DNA from: Planctomycetota bacterium
Lineage (GTDB): Bacteria > Planctomycetota > SZUA-567
Assembly (NCBI GenBank): GCA_020060765.1
Contig: JAGUZQ010000093.1
Coordinates: 1-64,000, forward strand
Direction of reading: 5' to 3'
Length of the DNA stretch: 64,000 bases
Shown here: positions 42,691-51,642 of the stretch, piece by piece
Position numbering within the stretch: position 1 is the first letter of the stretch
Layout of the letters: each line of letters starts with the position of its first letter
Made by a program: the position numbers and the translations under genes
The notes under the pieces: model-generated
What the model saw: only the letters and a program-made list of their open reading frames with translations
Told to the model about the DNA's origin: nothing
Databases searched by the model: none

Positions 42691-45153
42691 TTATTTGCAG
42701 AACAGGGTGCGGAACAGTTCCAGGTATTTCATGTCGTCCTTGTTGTTTTCGCGGACGTAATGGGCGTAGATTTTGGCGATGTCGGCGGGGTCGAAACTTT
42801 CCCAGTCGTAGCTGGTGCCGCCGCCGGGGCCGAGAGTGACCTTGATTTCCTTTTTCGTGGCTGACTGGATAGTCTTGCCGTTGAGCTTCTTGATGCCGAA
42901 TTCCTTTGGCACCGGCCAGGGGTCGGACTTGTTGATCTGATCCAGCACGTTGGTGTGGAGATTCCGAAAGCCCTTTACCGTCGCTTCCAGTTCGTCGACC
43001 TTCGCCGTCAGCGGGGTGCCGAAGAACTTGGTTTTTTCCTTGTTAACTTCCAGGCTTGCCTTTTCGTACTGCCACTGCTGCACCAGAGCCAGCACTTTTT
43101 CCCGTACGGGAGAAAACAGTTTGTCGAGATTATTGAGTATCTTGTCGCCCTGGGTAATGAACCGGCCATCTTCCTTGCGGTAATGGATTTCATTGGGGTA
43201 ATCCTTGCAGGCGCTGAGCGCCGCGCCATAGCGGTGCGACGCCAACAGGTCTTTAATTTTTTTCTCGTATTCCCCTACTTTCTTTACCGCCTCGGTTTTG
43301 ACTTTATCCCGCAACGACTTCAGTTCACTGATTTTGGGATGGGAACTATTTTCCTGCTCGAACTGATCCACCAACGCCAGCGCTTCGTCGTAATAGGAGC
43401 GATCCAGCAGACGACCGAACTCGTTGGTAAACAGATGATAGGAAGTTTCCAACGCGGTTTGGCGGTTTCTCTCAAAAGTTTCTCGCTCCGTTTCCAGGCG
43501 AGCGGAAAGCGAAGGGTGCTGAGCCAGCATATCCCGGATCTTCGCCAGCATCTTATCCGTGTTGTTAGCGTTGGAAGATTTGAAGGCTTCATATTCCGCC
43601 CAGGCCTCTTTTTCCTCCTTATCCCTGGCAATGGAGTCGAGTTTGGCGTTGATTTCGGCGACGCGCTCGCGCACCTGACCCATGATCTCGGATTCATTGG
43701 GGTAATCCATTTCCAGCGCGGTGAATTTTTCCCGCGCCTGGCGCAAATCTCCGCCGCGATAGAGGCCGTCAGCCACCTCGTAGGCCTTCTGGGCAGGCGT
43801 TCTGGTGTCGTGATTAACAACCTTGGGTTCCCCCCCCCCCGACATGAACACCAGGGAAATTATAATCACCAGCAAGGCGACCCCGCCAAAAACGGCCAGT
43901 TGCACCATACCCTTGTTGCCGGAGTCCTTGGTCTTTCTTTCAGGCATAGAGGGTCGGGAAGCACCGGTGGCAACCCGGCGCGCGGGAGCCGGGGCTGGCA
44001 GCTTTTCCTTGGGCTTTACGCCTTCTTTTTTGACTTCCTCCAGCGCCTTATCCAAAGCGTCCCTGGTTTCCTCTGCGGTGCGGTAGCGATCATTGGGATC
44101 CTTGGCCAGCAGTTTGTCGACAATGGCGCAGACCGCCGCCGGGACATCGGGCGCGACCGCAGCCAGTGATGCCGGCTGCTGCTGGATGTGCATGGCCATG
44201 ATTTCGGTGCTTTTATTGCTGTCGAAAAGAGGCTTGCCCGCCAATGCATGGTAGAGGGTGGCGCCGAGGGAATACAGGTCGCTGCGACCGTCCACCGCCT
44301 TGCCTGAAGCCTGTTCGGGGCTCATGTAATGCGGAGTGCCCAGCACCTTGCGGGTGCGACCGGCCTCTCCCTGCTCCATGATCTTGGCAATGCCCAGGTC
44401 GGCCAGTTTCACCTCGCCGGAATCGGCGATAATGATGTTGTCGGGTTTCACGTCGCGGTGAATAATGCCGCGCTGGTGGGCGTATTCCAGCGCGTCGGCG
44501 ATGCGCGCGGCCGCGTTCAGCAGAGACAAAAGCTCCACGCCTTCGTCGGAACAGAGCCGCTGGGTGAGGTTGCCGCCCTTGACCAGTTCCATGGAAAAGT
44601 AATAGCAGTCTTCTCCCGCCTTGCCGACGTTGTGCACCTGGATAATATTGGGATGGGTAAGCTTGCCTGCCGAACGCGCTTCCTGGATAAACAGGTTGAC
44701 GAATTCCTGCCGGTGGACATACTCGGGATTGAGGATCTTCACCGCCACTTCCCGATCCATGGAGACCTGCCGGGCACGGTAGATAATGCCCATGCCGCCT
44801 TCGGCAATCACTTCCAGAAGTTCGTGGCCAGGAATGGAAATTTCCGGCACCACGGCATCGGTGGTAAAGAAACGCAGAACCGTCTGACAGATAGTGACTT
44901 CGTCGCCGGGAACCATCAGGCGGAACTCGCCGGAAGGAAGCTTGATGCCGTTCAGATAGGTGCCGTTGGAACTGTTCATGTCGCGGACGTAGCAATGATC
45001 GTCCTTGAACCGGACTTCCGCATGGGTGCGGCTGGCCTTGACGTGATCCAACACGACGGCGTTGGTTTGCCGCCTGCCGATAATCAGGGGAGACAGTCCG
45101 ATCTGGAATTCCTCTCCCACATGTTCTCCAGACACGGATTTGAGCTTGGGCAT
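42691..45153 (-). CDS. FHA-domain Ser/Thr protein kinase with a membrane anchor
   Basis: The 820-residue protein has an N-terminal FHA domain (about 20-90, with IGRRQTNAVVLDH and SSNGTYLNG). A Hanks-type kinase domain follows (about 108-375) with VIAEGGMGIIYRA, the VAIK-type Lys in VAVKIL, HRDVKPDN and MSPEQ. The DFG motif reads DLG, seen in some bacterial kinases. After a proline-rich linker, one membrane helix lies at about 415-437, and a periplasmic coiled-coil/TPR-like region of 380 residues follows. The helix ends at an 11-G tract (43830-43840). It probably senses envelope state and phosphorylates cytoplasmic targets. Confidence 0.9.
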   Translation of the reverse strand: MPKLKSVSGEHVGEEFQIGLSPLIIGRRQTNAVVLDHVKASRTHAEVRFKDDHCYVRDMNSSNGTYLNGIKLPSGEFRLMVPGDEVTICQTVLRFFTTDAVVPEISIPGHELLEVIAEGGMGIIYRARQVSMDREVAVKILNPEYVHRQEFVNLFIQEARSAGKLTHPNIIQVHNVGKAGEDCYYFSMELVKGGNLTQRLCSDEGVELLSLLNAAARIADALEYAHQRGIIHRDVKPDNIIIADSGEVKLADLGIAKIMEQGEAGRTRKVLGTPHYMSPEQASGKAVDGRSDLYSLGATLYHALAGKPLFDSNKSTEIMAMHIQQQPASLAAVAPDVPAAVCAIVDKLLAKDPNDRYRTAEETRDALDKALEEVKKEGVKPKEKLPAPAPARRVATGASRPSMPERKTKDSGNKGMVQLAVFGGVALLVIIISLVFMSGGGEPKVVNHDTRTPAQKAYEVADGLYRGGDLRQAREKFTALEMDYPNESEIMGQVRERVAEINAKLDSIARDKEEKEAWAEYEAFKSSNANNTDKMLAKIRDMLAQHPSLSARLETERETFERNRQTALETSYHLFTNEFGRLLDRSYYDEALALVDQFEQENSSHPKISELKSLRDKVKTEAVKKVGEYEKKIKDLLASHRYGAALSACKDYPNEIHYRKEDGRFITQGDKILNNLDKLFSPVREKVLALVQQWQYEKASLEVNKEKTKFFGTPLTAKVDELEATVKGFRNLHTNVLDQINKSDPWPVPKEFGIKKLNGKTIQSATKKEIKVTLGPGGGTSYDWESFDPADIAKIYAHYVRENNKDDMKYLELFRTLFCK
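43830..43840 (-). repeat. 11-base G tract in the kinase coding sequence
   Basis: On the coding strand 11 consecutive G encode Gly-Gly-Gly between the membrane helix and the periplasmic domain. Such tracts are prone to slippage and could switch the sensor domain on and off. Confidence 0.8.
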
Positions 45154-45175
45154 GTTATTCTTCAGTCCTTAGCTG

Positions 45176-45204
45176 TTGACAATCTGGCAACGCGATTTTA
45201 TAAT
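45176..45204 (+). promoter_or_regulatory. perfect consensus sigma-70 promoter of the tatD-radical SAM gene
   Basis: TTGACA (45176-45181) and TATAAT (45199-45204) are both perfect, with the ideal 17-base spacer. The start codon at 45362 leaves an AT-rich leader of about 150 bases. Confidence 0.8.
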
Positions 45205-45361
45205 CGTATGACATATTAGTAATAAAATATTGTAATAAAATGAAAAAATCTGTCAACTATTAAATTATTGGCAAAAAATCTACCGGGCAGGAGAACCATT
45301 TTCCGAACAATCCTCTAAATTGCCTGGATTCGCCCTTCTATTTCAAGGTAAATAACAATTA

Positions 45362-46750
45362 ATGAGAATATTTGACACTCACTGCCACATCAGCCGCCCC
45401 GAATTCGACCCTGATCGCGCACAAGTTGTCGCCCAGGCCGAGGCTGAAGGCGTTTCAATGATATCTGTCGGAACCAGCCTGGAATCCTCCCGAAAATGCG
45501 TAACTCACGCTCAGAAATATATTAACGTATATGCAACGGTTGGGGTTCATCCTAATGACACGGCGGTAACTGATTTTTCTGACATGGAAGAGCTGAAACA
45601 ACTTGCCAAATCATCGCAAAGAGTTGTCGCTATTGGAGAAACAGGGCTGGACTACTACCGCGACCGCGCCGCACCGGAAGTGCAAAAAAAATGGCTGGAA
45701 CAGCATCTGGCGCTGGCGTTGGAGCTGAATCTGCCGGTAATCCTTCATGCCAGAAAAAGCGAGCACGACCTGCTCGACCTGGTTTATCCGTTTATACAAG
45801 CAGGCGGCAGCGCGGTCTGGCACTGCTTTACCGCCGGCAAAAAACTGCTGCCGGAAGTTGGCGAAAAAGCGCTGAGCATGGGACTGATGCTGGGCATCGG
45901 CGGAGTAATCACGTTTGAGGATCAACAGGCTTTGCGTGAATTTTTACCGCTGATTCCGGATAAGCATCTGCTGCTGGAAACCGATTCGCCGTTCCTGAAC
46001 CCGCGCCCGCGCGTCAGTGACCGCAACGACCCGCTGCAGACTGTCAGAATCGCGGAGGAAGTCGCGCGCCTGCGCGGCGTAACCCTGGAAGACATCGCCC
46101 GGGTCACGACCCGCAATGCCTGCGCATTTTTCCGGATGTATGACGAAACCGAGGAAAAAGGGAAAATCGCCTACGCGATCCGCAACAGCCTGTATATCGC
46201 TTTGACCAACGACTGTACCAATAATTGCGAGTTCTGCGCGCGCAATCAGAGTTACGTGGTAAAAGGCCATGACATCAAACTCGACCACGAACCGTCGGCG
46301 GCGGAAGTGCTGGCGGCGATGGGGGACGTTTCCAAATATGACGAAGTAGTTTTCTGCGGTTTCGGCGAACCGACCATGCGGTTGGAGGTGCTGAAAACCG
46401 TCGCTGCGCAAATGAAACAACAGGGTCAGACCGTGCGGCTGAACACCAACGGCTTGTCCAATCTCTATTACCAGAGAGATATCGTGCCGGAACTGGTGGG
46501 GCTGGTGGATGTGGTCAGCGTGTCGCTGAACACCGCCGACCCGGCGCAGTACCGGCAGATGTGCCGTCCGCGCTTCGGGGAAGCGGCATATGAAGGCATG
46601 TGCGAGTTTATCCGCGCCTGCGTGGCGGCCGGACTGAAAACAGTCTGCACGGCGGTGGAGATGCCGGAGATCGACCTCGCCGCCGCCCGCCGCAAAACCG
46701 CGGAACTGGGCGCGGAATTCCGCGCGCGCTCGTACGTGGACGCGGGATAA
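45362..46750 (+). CDS. TatD-family hydrolase fused to a radical SAM domain
   Basis: The 462-residue protein joins two enzymes. Residues 1-255 are a TatD-type metal-dependent hydrolase/DNase: DTHCHI, GETGLDYYRD, ILHAR, WHCF and ETDSPFL give the metal ligands. Residues about 270-462 are a radical SAM domain with the 4Fe-4S motif CTNNCEFC and the GFGEPTMR glycine stretch. Separate TatD-associated radical SAM proteins are known, so the fusion makes a known genetic link physical. The substrate is unknown. It is transcribed from a perfect promoter. The weak SD is offset by the obvious N-terminal motif. Confidence 0.88.
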   Translation: MRIFDTHCHISRPEFDPDRAQVVAQAEAEGVSMISVGTSLESSRKCVTHAQKYINVYATVGVHPNDTAVTDFSDMEELKQLAKSSQRVVAIGETGLDYYRDRAAPEVQKKWLEQHLALALELNLPVILHARKSEHDLLDLVYPFIQAGGSAVWHCFTAGKKLLPEVGEKALSMGLMLGIGGVITFEDQQALREFLPLIPDKHLLLETDSPFLNPRPRVSDRNDPLQTVRIAEEVARLRGVTLEDIARVTTRNACAFFRMYDETEEKGKIAYAIRNSLYIALTNDCTNNCEFCARNQSYVVKGHDIKLDHEPSAAEVLAAMGDVSKYDEVVFCGFGEPTMRLEVLKTVAAQMKQQGQTVRLNTNGLSNLYYQRDIVPELVGLVDVVSVSLNTADPAQYRQMCRPRFGEAAYEGMCEFIRACVAAGLKTVCTAVEMPEIDLAAARRKTAELGAEFRARSYVDAG

Positions 46751-46838
46751 GGATTCGCATAAAACAGATAGCCTTTGAACGTCATCTCTCCTTCGCAGGA
46801 AAAACGATTCGTAAAAAAGGCACAGTTCCACGCTTGAC

Positions 46839-46852
46839 AAACCGTTTGGTTT
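46839..46852. promoter_or_regulatory. AAACC/GGTTT inverted repeat before the MntA/HepT genes
   Basis: AAACC, GTTT, GGTTT lies directly after TTGACA (46834-46839), about 90 bases before mntA. The position suggests an autoregulatory operator. The -10 box is unclear. Confidence 0.35.
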
Positions 46853-46943
46853 AGCGAATATCAAATCAGGCAGCGGTTGGAAGTTGCCCGGCTTCGACAA
46901 GTCCTGACTGATTGCTCCGTATACCCCCAAGGCGGCGAATCCC

Positions 46944-47231
46944 ATGAACCGGGACGAACTGATATCCAGACGCGAGGAAATACTCCGCATTGCCAAGCAG
47001 CGCGGCGCGCGAAGAGTGCGCGTATTCGGTTCCGTGGCGCGCGGAGAGGAGAACTCCGGCAGCGACGTGGATTTCCTGGTAGATTTCGAGCCGGGACGCA
47101 GTCTGTTTGATCACGGCGGGTTAGTCATGGATTTGGAGGAACTGCTCGGGGTCAAGGTGGATGTGTTAAGCGAACGCGGCCTGCGCACCCGGTTTCGCGA
47201 AGGCATCGAAGCCGAAGCGGTGTCGTTATGA
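46944..47231 (+). CDS. mntA: MntA-type nucleotidyltransferase antitoxin
   Basis: The 95-residue minimal nucleotidyltransferase carries the motif GS-x10-D-x-D intact (GSVARGEENSGSDVDF). In MntA/HepT type VII systems this enzyme adds AMP to the toxin and silences it. Its stop overlaps the start of the hepT-like gene as ATGA, the usual arrangement. The product is complete. The gene order antitoxin then toxin is common in this family. Confidence 0.88.
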   Translation: MNRDELISRREEILRIAKQRGARRVRVFGSVARGEENSGSDVDFLVDFEPGRSLFDHGGLVMDLEELLGVKVDVLSERGLRTRFREGIEAEAVSL

Positions 47232-47593
47232 GAAAAGATATTCACAGACTGGGCGATATGCTGGAGGCTATTGACGCTATCGAACGTCATTTGGACGGCG
47301 GGCGCGAGGCTTTCGATCGGGATGAGCTGCTGAGAGTCTGGTTTCTGCGTCATCTGGAAATAATCGGCGAAGCGGCGTCACGCTTGAGCGATGGTTTGCG
47401 CGATAACTGCCGGAGCGTGCCTTGGCGCGAAATTGTCGGAATGCGCAATATCCTCATACACGGCTATTTCGATATTGACTGGGAGGCGGTCTGGAACGCG
47501 GCCAGCCGCGATGCGCCTTCATTACGCAAGCCACTGGAACAAATTCTTAAAAAAGAAAGCGACCTTTCCTCGCAACAAGATGATAAAGCTTAA
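47228..47593 (+). CDS. hepT: HepT-like (DUF86) toxin
   Basis: The 121-residue HEPN-fold protein has the catalytic motif R-x4-H-x-Y intact as RNILIHGY. HepT proteins are RNases that act on tRNA or mRNA and are controlled by AMPylation of the Tyr by MntA. It is coupled to mntA by a 4-base overlap. Length and motif are normal, so the pair is probably functional. Confidence 0.88.
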   Translation: MRKDIHRLGDMLEAIDAIERHLDGGREAFDRDELLRVWFLRHLEIIGEAASRLSDGLRDNCRSVPWREIVGMRNILIHGYFDIDWEAVWNAASRDAPSLRKPLEQILKKESDLSSQQDDKA

Positions 47594-47614
47594 GACTTGC
47601 CCGCGGTGGCTTTG

Positions 47615-47881
47615 ATGAAACCAAACCCCCTTCTTAAAATCTCTGAGTGCCTGCGCAAGTGGGATCCGATAGGTGTTTTGGACGAGGGGTCGGATTGCCC
47701 GCCTACCGAATATGATTCATACGCCCCGGCAATTGTAAAAATGCTTGCGCGTGGCGCGGATGCTGACGCTATCGCGGCTCATCTGAATAACTTGGCGCGA
47801 GAAAATATAGGTGTTTGCTGCGGCCTGAAAAAGAGTCTGGAAATCGCCCGGGAAATGGCTGATTACTGGCAAAACGAATAA
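47615..47881 (+). CDS. DUF1871-like small protein
   Basis: The 88-residue protein has the pattern WDPIGV followed by EYDSYAPAIVKML, which resembles DUF1871-type proteins. I start it at the ATG at 47615; GTG and TTG codons lie upstream without a better SD. It follows the toxin by 22 bases and precedes a terminator, so it is probably the third gene of the MntA/HepT operon. Its role there is unknown; related proteins also occur away from toxin-antitoxin pairs. Confidence 0.65.
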   Translation: MKPNPLLKISECLRKWDPIGVLDEGSDCPPTEYDSYAPAIVKMLARGADADAIAAHLNNLARENIGVCCGLKKSLEIAREMADYWQNE

Positions 47882-47884
47882 CCC

Positions 47885-47906
47885 TCCCGGCTCCGGGATT
47901 TTATTT
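47885..47906 (+). terminator. rho-independent terminator after the MntA/HepT operon
   Basis: TCCCG pairs with CGGGA around GCTC, followed by TTTTATTT. The stem is short, but the position immediately after the stop is right. Confidence 0.55.
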
Positions 47907-47924
47907 CAATATGCCATCGACGCC

Positions 47925-50174
47925 TTACAGCAGCTCTTCCACCCCGGCGAGGGTTTTCTGCTCCAGCATCAGTTCCGCCGTGCGTTGGCATTCGGCTAAC
48001 TCCAGGGTCGAGATTTTTTTCTGCAGCGCGGGGCGGTATTGCGAGTCGATGCTGAGGGTGCGGATGCCTGCGCCCAGCAGGAATTTCAGATACTTTTCCT
48101 CGTGCGCCATTTCCCCGCAGACGGAAACCTCCCGCCCGTGAGCCAGGCCCGCTTCGGCCACGCGCTTCAAAGTGCGCAGCACCGCCGGATGATGCGGCAG
48201 GAAATATCCCGCCACCTTTTCGTTGCCGCGATCCACCGCCAGCAGATATTGTATAAGATCGTTGGTGCCTATACAGAGAAAATCGGCTTCGTCCGCCAGC
48301 GCGTCGACCAGTGCCACCGCCGCCGGCACTTCGATCATCACTCCCACCAGCGGCGACTGGTGGCACTCGGTTTCCTCTACGCGCAATTCCTCGATACATT
48401 GCCGCAATATCTCCCGCGCCTGTCGGAAATCCTCCAGCGATGCCACCAGGGGAAACATGATCCGCAGTTCCGGCAGTTCGCAACCCGCGCGCAGGATCGC
48501 CCTGAGCTGCTGGCGGAAAGCGTCGGGGTATTTGAGACTGAAGCGGATGGAGCGCAGCCCCAGCGCGGGGTTTTCCTCCCGCACCTCGTCGAAATAACTG
48601 AGCAGCTTGTCGCTGCCCAGATCCAGAGTGCGGAAAGTCACGGTTCCTTCCGGACGGTTTTCCAGCAGCTTCCCGTACAGGACAAACTGTTCCTCCTCGC
48701 TTGGCATCACGTCGCGGATCAGGAACGGGAATTCGCTGCGGTACAAGCCGATCCCCTCCGCCTTCACCCGCGAAGCCAGCTCCAGGTCGCTTAACAGATT
48801 GATGTTGGCCAGGAGTTTCACCTGTGTGCCGTCCTTGGTGAAGGATTTGCGCTCGGTTTCCTCCGCCACCGCATCGAGGGTCTCCCGCGCTGCCTGGCGT
48901 TCGCGGAAAGACCGCAGCGCCTCCTCGGGCGGATTGATCAATACTTCTCCGGTCTCGGCGTCGACCAGCACCGGCGCATGCTCCAGCACCAGCAGCAGAC
49001 TGGCGTCGTCGGCGATGACCATCGGCACGCGCAGGCTCCTGGCCAGAATCGCCACGTGACTGGTGACGCCGCCGTTCACCAGCACGATCGCCCCGACGTT
49101 GGCCAGCGCGATTTTCAGCATCTCCGACGGGTACAAGTCGCGGGCAATCACCACGCAGCCCTCCCCGCCGACGTCGAGTTCGCTTTCCGCGCCGGTGAGG
49201 TTTCCCAGCAACCGCCGCAACAGGTCTTCCACGTCATGCGCTTTTTCCCGGATATAGGCATGGGGATTGGCCGACAGCAGGTCGATGTAATGGCGGCCGA
49301 GAGCGAGGACGGCGGCGGGCGGGCTTTCGCCGTTTTCGATGCGCTTGCGCATTCCGCCGACGAACGCGGAATCCTTCAGCATCATCAGGTGCGCGTCGAA
49401 AATCAGCGAAGCGCTTTCCGGCAGCCGTTCCCCCGCCTTCTCCTGCAACGCGGCAAGCTGGTTCTCGGTTTTTTCCAGAGCGAGTTCGAAATCCGCCAGG
49501 GAATAGTTTCCGGAATAATCGGCGGTGAAAGACAGCTTCCTGCCCGCGGGGTCAAGCACCGCCGCCGGTCCGCAAGCCAGCCCGCGCGAGGCTACGTCTC
49601 CTCTGACTCGGGTCGGAGGTTCAACGACGGGCGCGGGTCTGGCGCTTTCGCCGAGACCCAGGCTGATCAGCATCCGCGCGTTCTCGATGGCGCTGGCGAC
49701 CTGCGAGGCGATGGCGCGCAAAGCCTTGACGTCGTCCTGGGCGAAACTGTTTTTCTCCTCGCGCTGCGCCACCAGCACGCCGATTTTTTCCATCCCTTTG
49801 CAGACCGGCACCGCCATAAAAGATTCGTACAGTTCTTCATTGATGCCGTTAAAGCCCTTGAAGTCGGGGTTGAGGCTGGCGTGCTGCTCGCAGATGGCGC
49901 GCTGCTCGCGGAAGACCTTGCCGGTCAGCCCCTCCTCCGGTTTCAGCCGCACCCGCCCCACCGAATCGGGAGCCAGTCCGCAGGTGGCGCGCAGCACCAA
50001 TTCGCCCGCATCCTCGTCGTACAGGTAGATGGAGCAGACGTTTGACAGCAGGTGGCGGGCGATCATGCGCACGAGCTGGTCGAGGAAGGACTGGATGTCG
50101 GAACTGCCGGCCAGCCTGGCGGCCAGTTCGCCGACGTCGCAGAGAAGCCCGAGGTGATCGCGTGATCTGGCCAA
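47925..50174 (-). CDS. ptsP: PtsP, GAF-domain phosphoenolpyruvate phosphotransferase (EI-Ntr)
   Basis: The 749-residue protein has an N-terminal GAF domain (about 15-165), an HPr-binding enzyme I region, the phospho-His swivel domain with GGVTSHVAILARSLRVP, and a C-terminal PEP-binding TIM barrel with FRTLDLGSDK and CIGTNDLIQYLLAVDR. It starts the nitrogen-type phosphorelay by taking phosphate from PEP. The frame stops 24 bases before the TTG at 50174 and there is no earlier ATG or GTG, so TTG is the likely start. No ptsO or ptsN is in the window. Confidence 0.92.
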   Translation of the reverse strand: MARSRDHLGLLCDVGELAARLAGSSDIQSFLDQLVRMIARHLLSNVCSIYLYDEDAGELVLRATCGLAPDSVGRVRLKPEEGLTGKVFREQRAICEQHASLNPDFKGFNGINEELYESFMAVPVCKGMEKIGVLVAQREEKNSFAQDDVKALRAIASQVASAIENARMLISLGLGESARPAPVVEPPTRVRGDVASRGLACGPAAVLDPAGRKLSFTADYSGNYSLADFELALEKTENQLAALQEKAGERLPESASLIFDAHLMMLKDSAFVGGMRKRIENGESPPAAVLALGRHYIDLLSANPHAYIREKAHDVEDLLRRLLGNLTGAESELDVGGEGCVVIARDLYPSEMLKIALANVGAIVLVNGGVTSHVAILARSLRVPMVIADDASLLLVLEHAPVLVDAETGEVLINPPEEALRSFRERQAARETLDAVAEETERKSFTKDGTQVKLLANINLLSDLELASRVKAEGIGLYRSEFPFLIRDVMPSEEEQFVLYGKLLENRPEGTVTFRTLDLGSDKLLSYFDEVREENPALGLRSIRFSLKYPDAFRQQLRAILRAGCELPELRIMFPLVASLEDFRQAREILRQCIEELRVEETECHQSPLVGVMIEVPAAVALVDALADEADFLCIGTNDLIQYLLAVDRGNEKVAGYFLPHHPAVLRTLKRVAEAGLAHGREVSVCGEMAHEEKYLKFLLGAGIRTLSIDSQYRPALQKKISTLELAECQRTAELMLEQKTLAGVEELL

Positions 50175-50255
50175 AGCTGGATTTCCGGTTGAAGACTAAC
50201 CAGATAATACCTGATCGGACTGTACATTTCAACCCGCTACGGATAAGATAATAAC

Positions 50256-50867
50256 ATGGCTATAAAATGTAAAATCTGCCAGGAGGAACTGGACGCTCTG
50301 AGCGGGCGCCGTTGCCGCCAGTGTCGGCAGTTGGTGTGCGGCAACTGCCTGCTGCCGGGCGGCGACGAGGCGGAGGGATTGCTGTGCAAGGAATGCGGCG
50401 AAAATCAATCGCAACTGGAGGCGCAGCCCGGAGCCATGCCGGGACACGCGCGCGCGCCGGTCTCACGCAACAGCATTCCGGTGAAGGCGTGGGTCTTGTT
50501 CGGGCTGATCCTGCTGGGTCTGTTCGCGCTGATCGTCAGCTATCCGATCGTGCAGGCGGGAATGCTGGCGGGGAAAATGCTGGACGGCACGGAAGCGGAA
50601 GCTGAAGAGGCGCGGATGGAACTGGTGCGGCTGCAAAACGCGCCTGCCCTGGCGGAGTTGCTGGAACTGGCGGAACACGCGCCCGGCGACACGACCCGGG
50701 CGCTCGCGCTGGAGGGGCTGGGGTATTACACGCAACCTTCCGCCACCGCCCTGCTCCGGCGGGTGGAGGCGTCGCCTGACAGTTCGCCCCGCGTGCGGCT
50801 GGCGGCGCAGAACGCGCTGATCCGCCAGGGGAAATATGCGCTGTCCGGAAATGATGCGCGAGAATAA
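50256..50867 (+). CDS. zinc-ribbon membrane protein with HEAT-like repeats
   Basis: The 203-residue protein has an N-terminal cysteine cluster (CKICQEEL, CRQCRQLVCGNC, CKEC), which looks like a double zinc ribbon or B-box. One membrane helix lies at about 75-97. The C-terminal 100 residues look like HEAT/armadillo repeats (ARMELVRLQNAPALAELLELA, RLAAQNALIRQG). It is divergent from ptsP with 81 bases between starts. The protein probably serves as a membrane adaptor. I do not know a characterised relative. Confidence 0.7.
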   Translation: MAIKCKICQEELDALSGRRCRQCRQLVCGNCLLPGGDEAEGLLCKECGENQSQLEAQPGAMPGHARAPVSRNSIPVKAWVLFGLILLGLFALIVSYPIVQAGMLAGKMLDGTEAEAEEARMELVRLQNAPALAELLELAEHAPGDTTRALALEGLGYYTQPSATALLRRVEASPDSSPRVRLAAQNALIRQGKYALSGNDARE

Positions 50868-50913
50868 CCGCCCTGATAGCAGGCCGATTCGGGAATGGCT
50901 GTTGTGAGTTTCC

Positions 50914-51642
50914 TCAGTGCGCCGGTTCCGGCTTTTCGCCGTCATCTTTTGTTGCTTTCGGCGGGGGCGGCATGGTGGTGAGAGAGGTGAAAACCCCCTC
51001 CGCCTGTTTCCACCCCGGCGACTGCTCGTTTCCCGGCACAACAAAAAGCAGTTCCAGCGCCTGTAACCTGTCGTTCACCAGCGCAAACCCGCGAAACATC
51101 CTGTCTTCCTGCCGCAGAATAGCCTCGACCCCCTTGCGCGCGCCCAGGGTCACGTAATTGCTTCTGACGATTTCTGTATTTTCTCCTATCCGCTTACTCA
51201 GCGAATTGGCGTAGGCGGCCGAAGTGTAACTGCCCTTGACCGGTTTTCCGGAAAAGGTTTTTGGCGCCAGGTTGAGCGAAGCCACCGTGCCGTGCTGAAC
51301 CATCAATATCTCGCCTTGCGCCGATTTCCACGCCTGGCGGCCTTCCATTTTATCCCAGCCCGCGGGCAGCGCAGCGCCCTGCTTTTCACCCAGGTAAGTC
51401 AGCCGCTCTTTCGCCGCGATGACCGGCTGGTATTTGACGCTGGCGGGTTCGTACAGCCACACCGCCGCGCCGATAGCGCTCATCGCCACGATTAGAAAAG
51501 CGAAAACCAGCATCAGGCAGGTGGCTTTCTGCGGCGGGCGCAGCATCTTGCCCTTGCCCCCTCCCGCGAACACGGGAGTTTCGCGCACCGTTTCCGGCGG
51601 CGGGGCTGGCGGCCGAACTTCTTTTTCGCTGTCTTCAGGCAT
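50914..51642 (-). CDS. single-pass membrane protein of unknown function
   Basis: The 242-residue protein has a proline-rich cytoplasmic start, one membrane helix (about residues 35-55) and a periplasmic domain with GWDKMEGRQAWKSAQGEILMV and LQALELLFVVPGNEQSPGW, of the kind seen in small lipoprotein-like folds (PsbP/LpqN-like, tentative). I use the ATG at 51642, which overlaps the upstream gene by 8 bases; a GTG seven codons earlier is the alternative. The overlap implies translational coupling. Function unknown. Confidence 0.65.
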   Translation of the reverse strand: MPEDSEKEVRPPAPPPETVRETPVFAGGGKGKMLRPPQKATCLMLVFAFLIVAMSAIGAAVWLYEPASVKYQPVIAAKERLTYLGEKQGAALPAGWDKMEGRQAWKSAQGEILMVQHGTVASLNLAPKTFSGKPVKGSYTSAAYANSLSKRIGENTEIVRSNYVTLGARKGVEAILRQEDRMFRGFALVNDRLQALELLFVVPGNEQSPGWKQAEGVFTSLTTMPPPPKATKDDGEKPEPAH

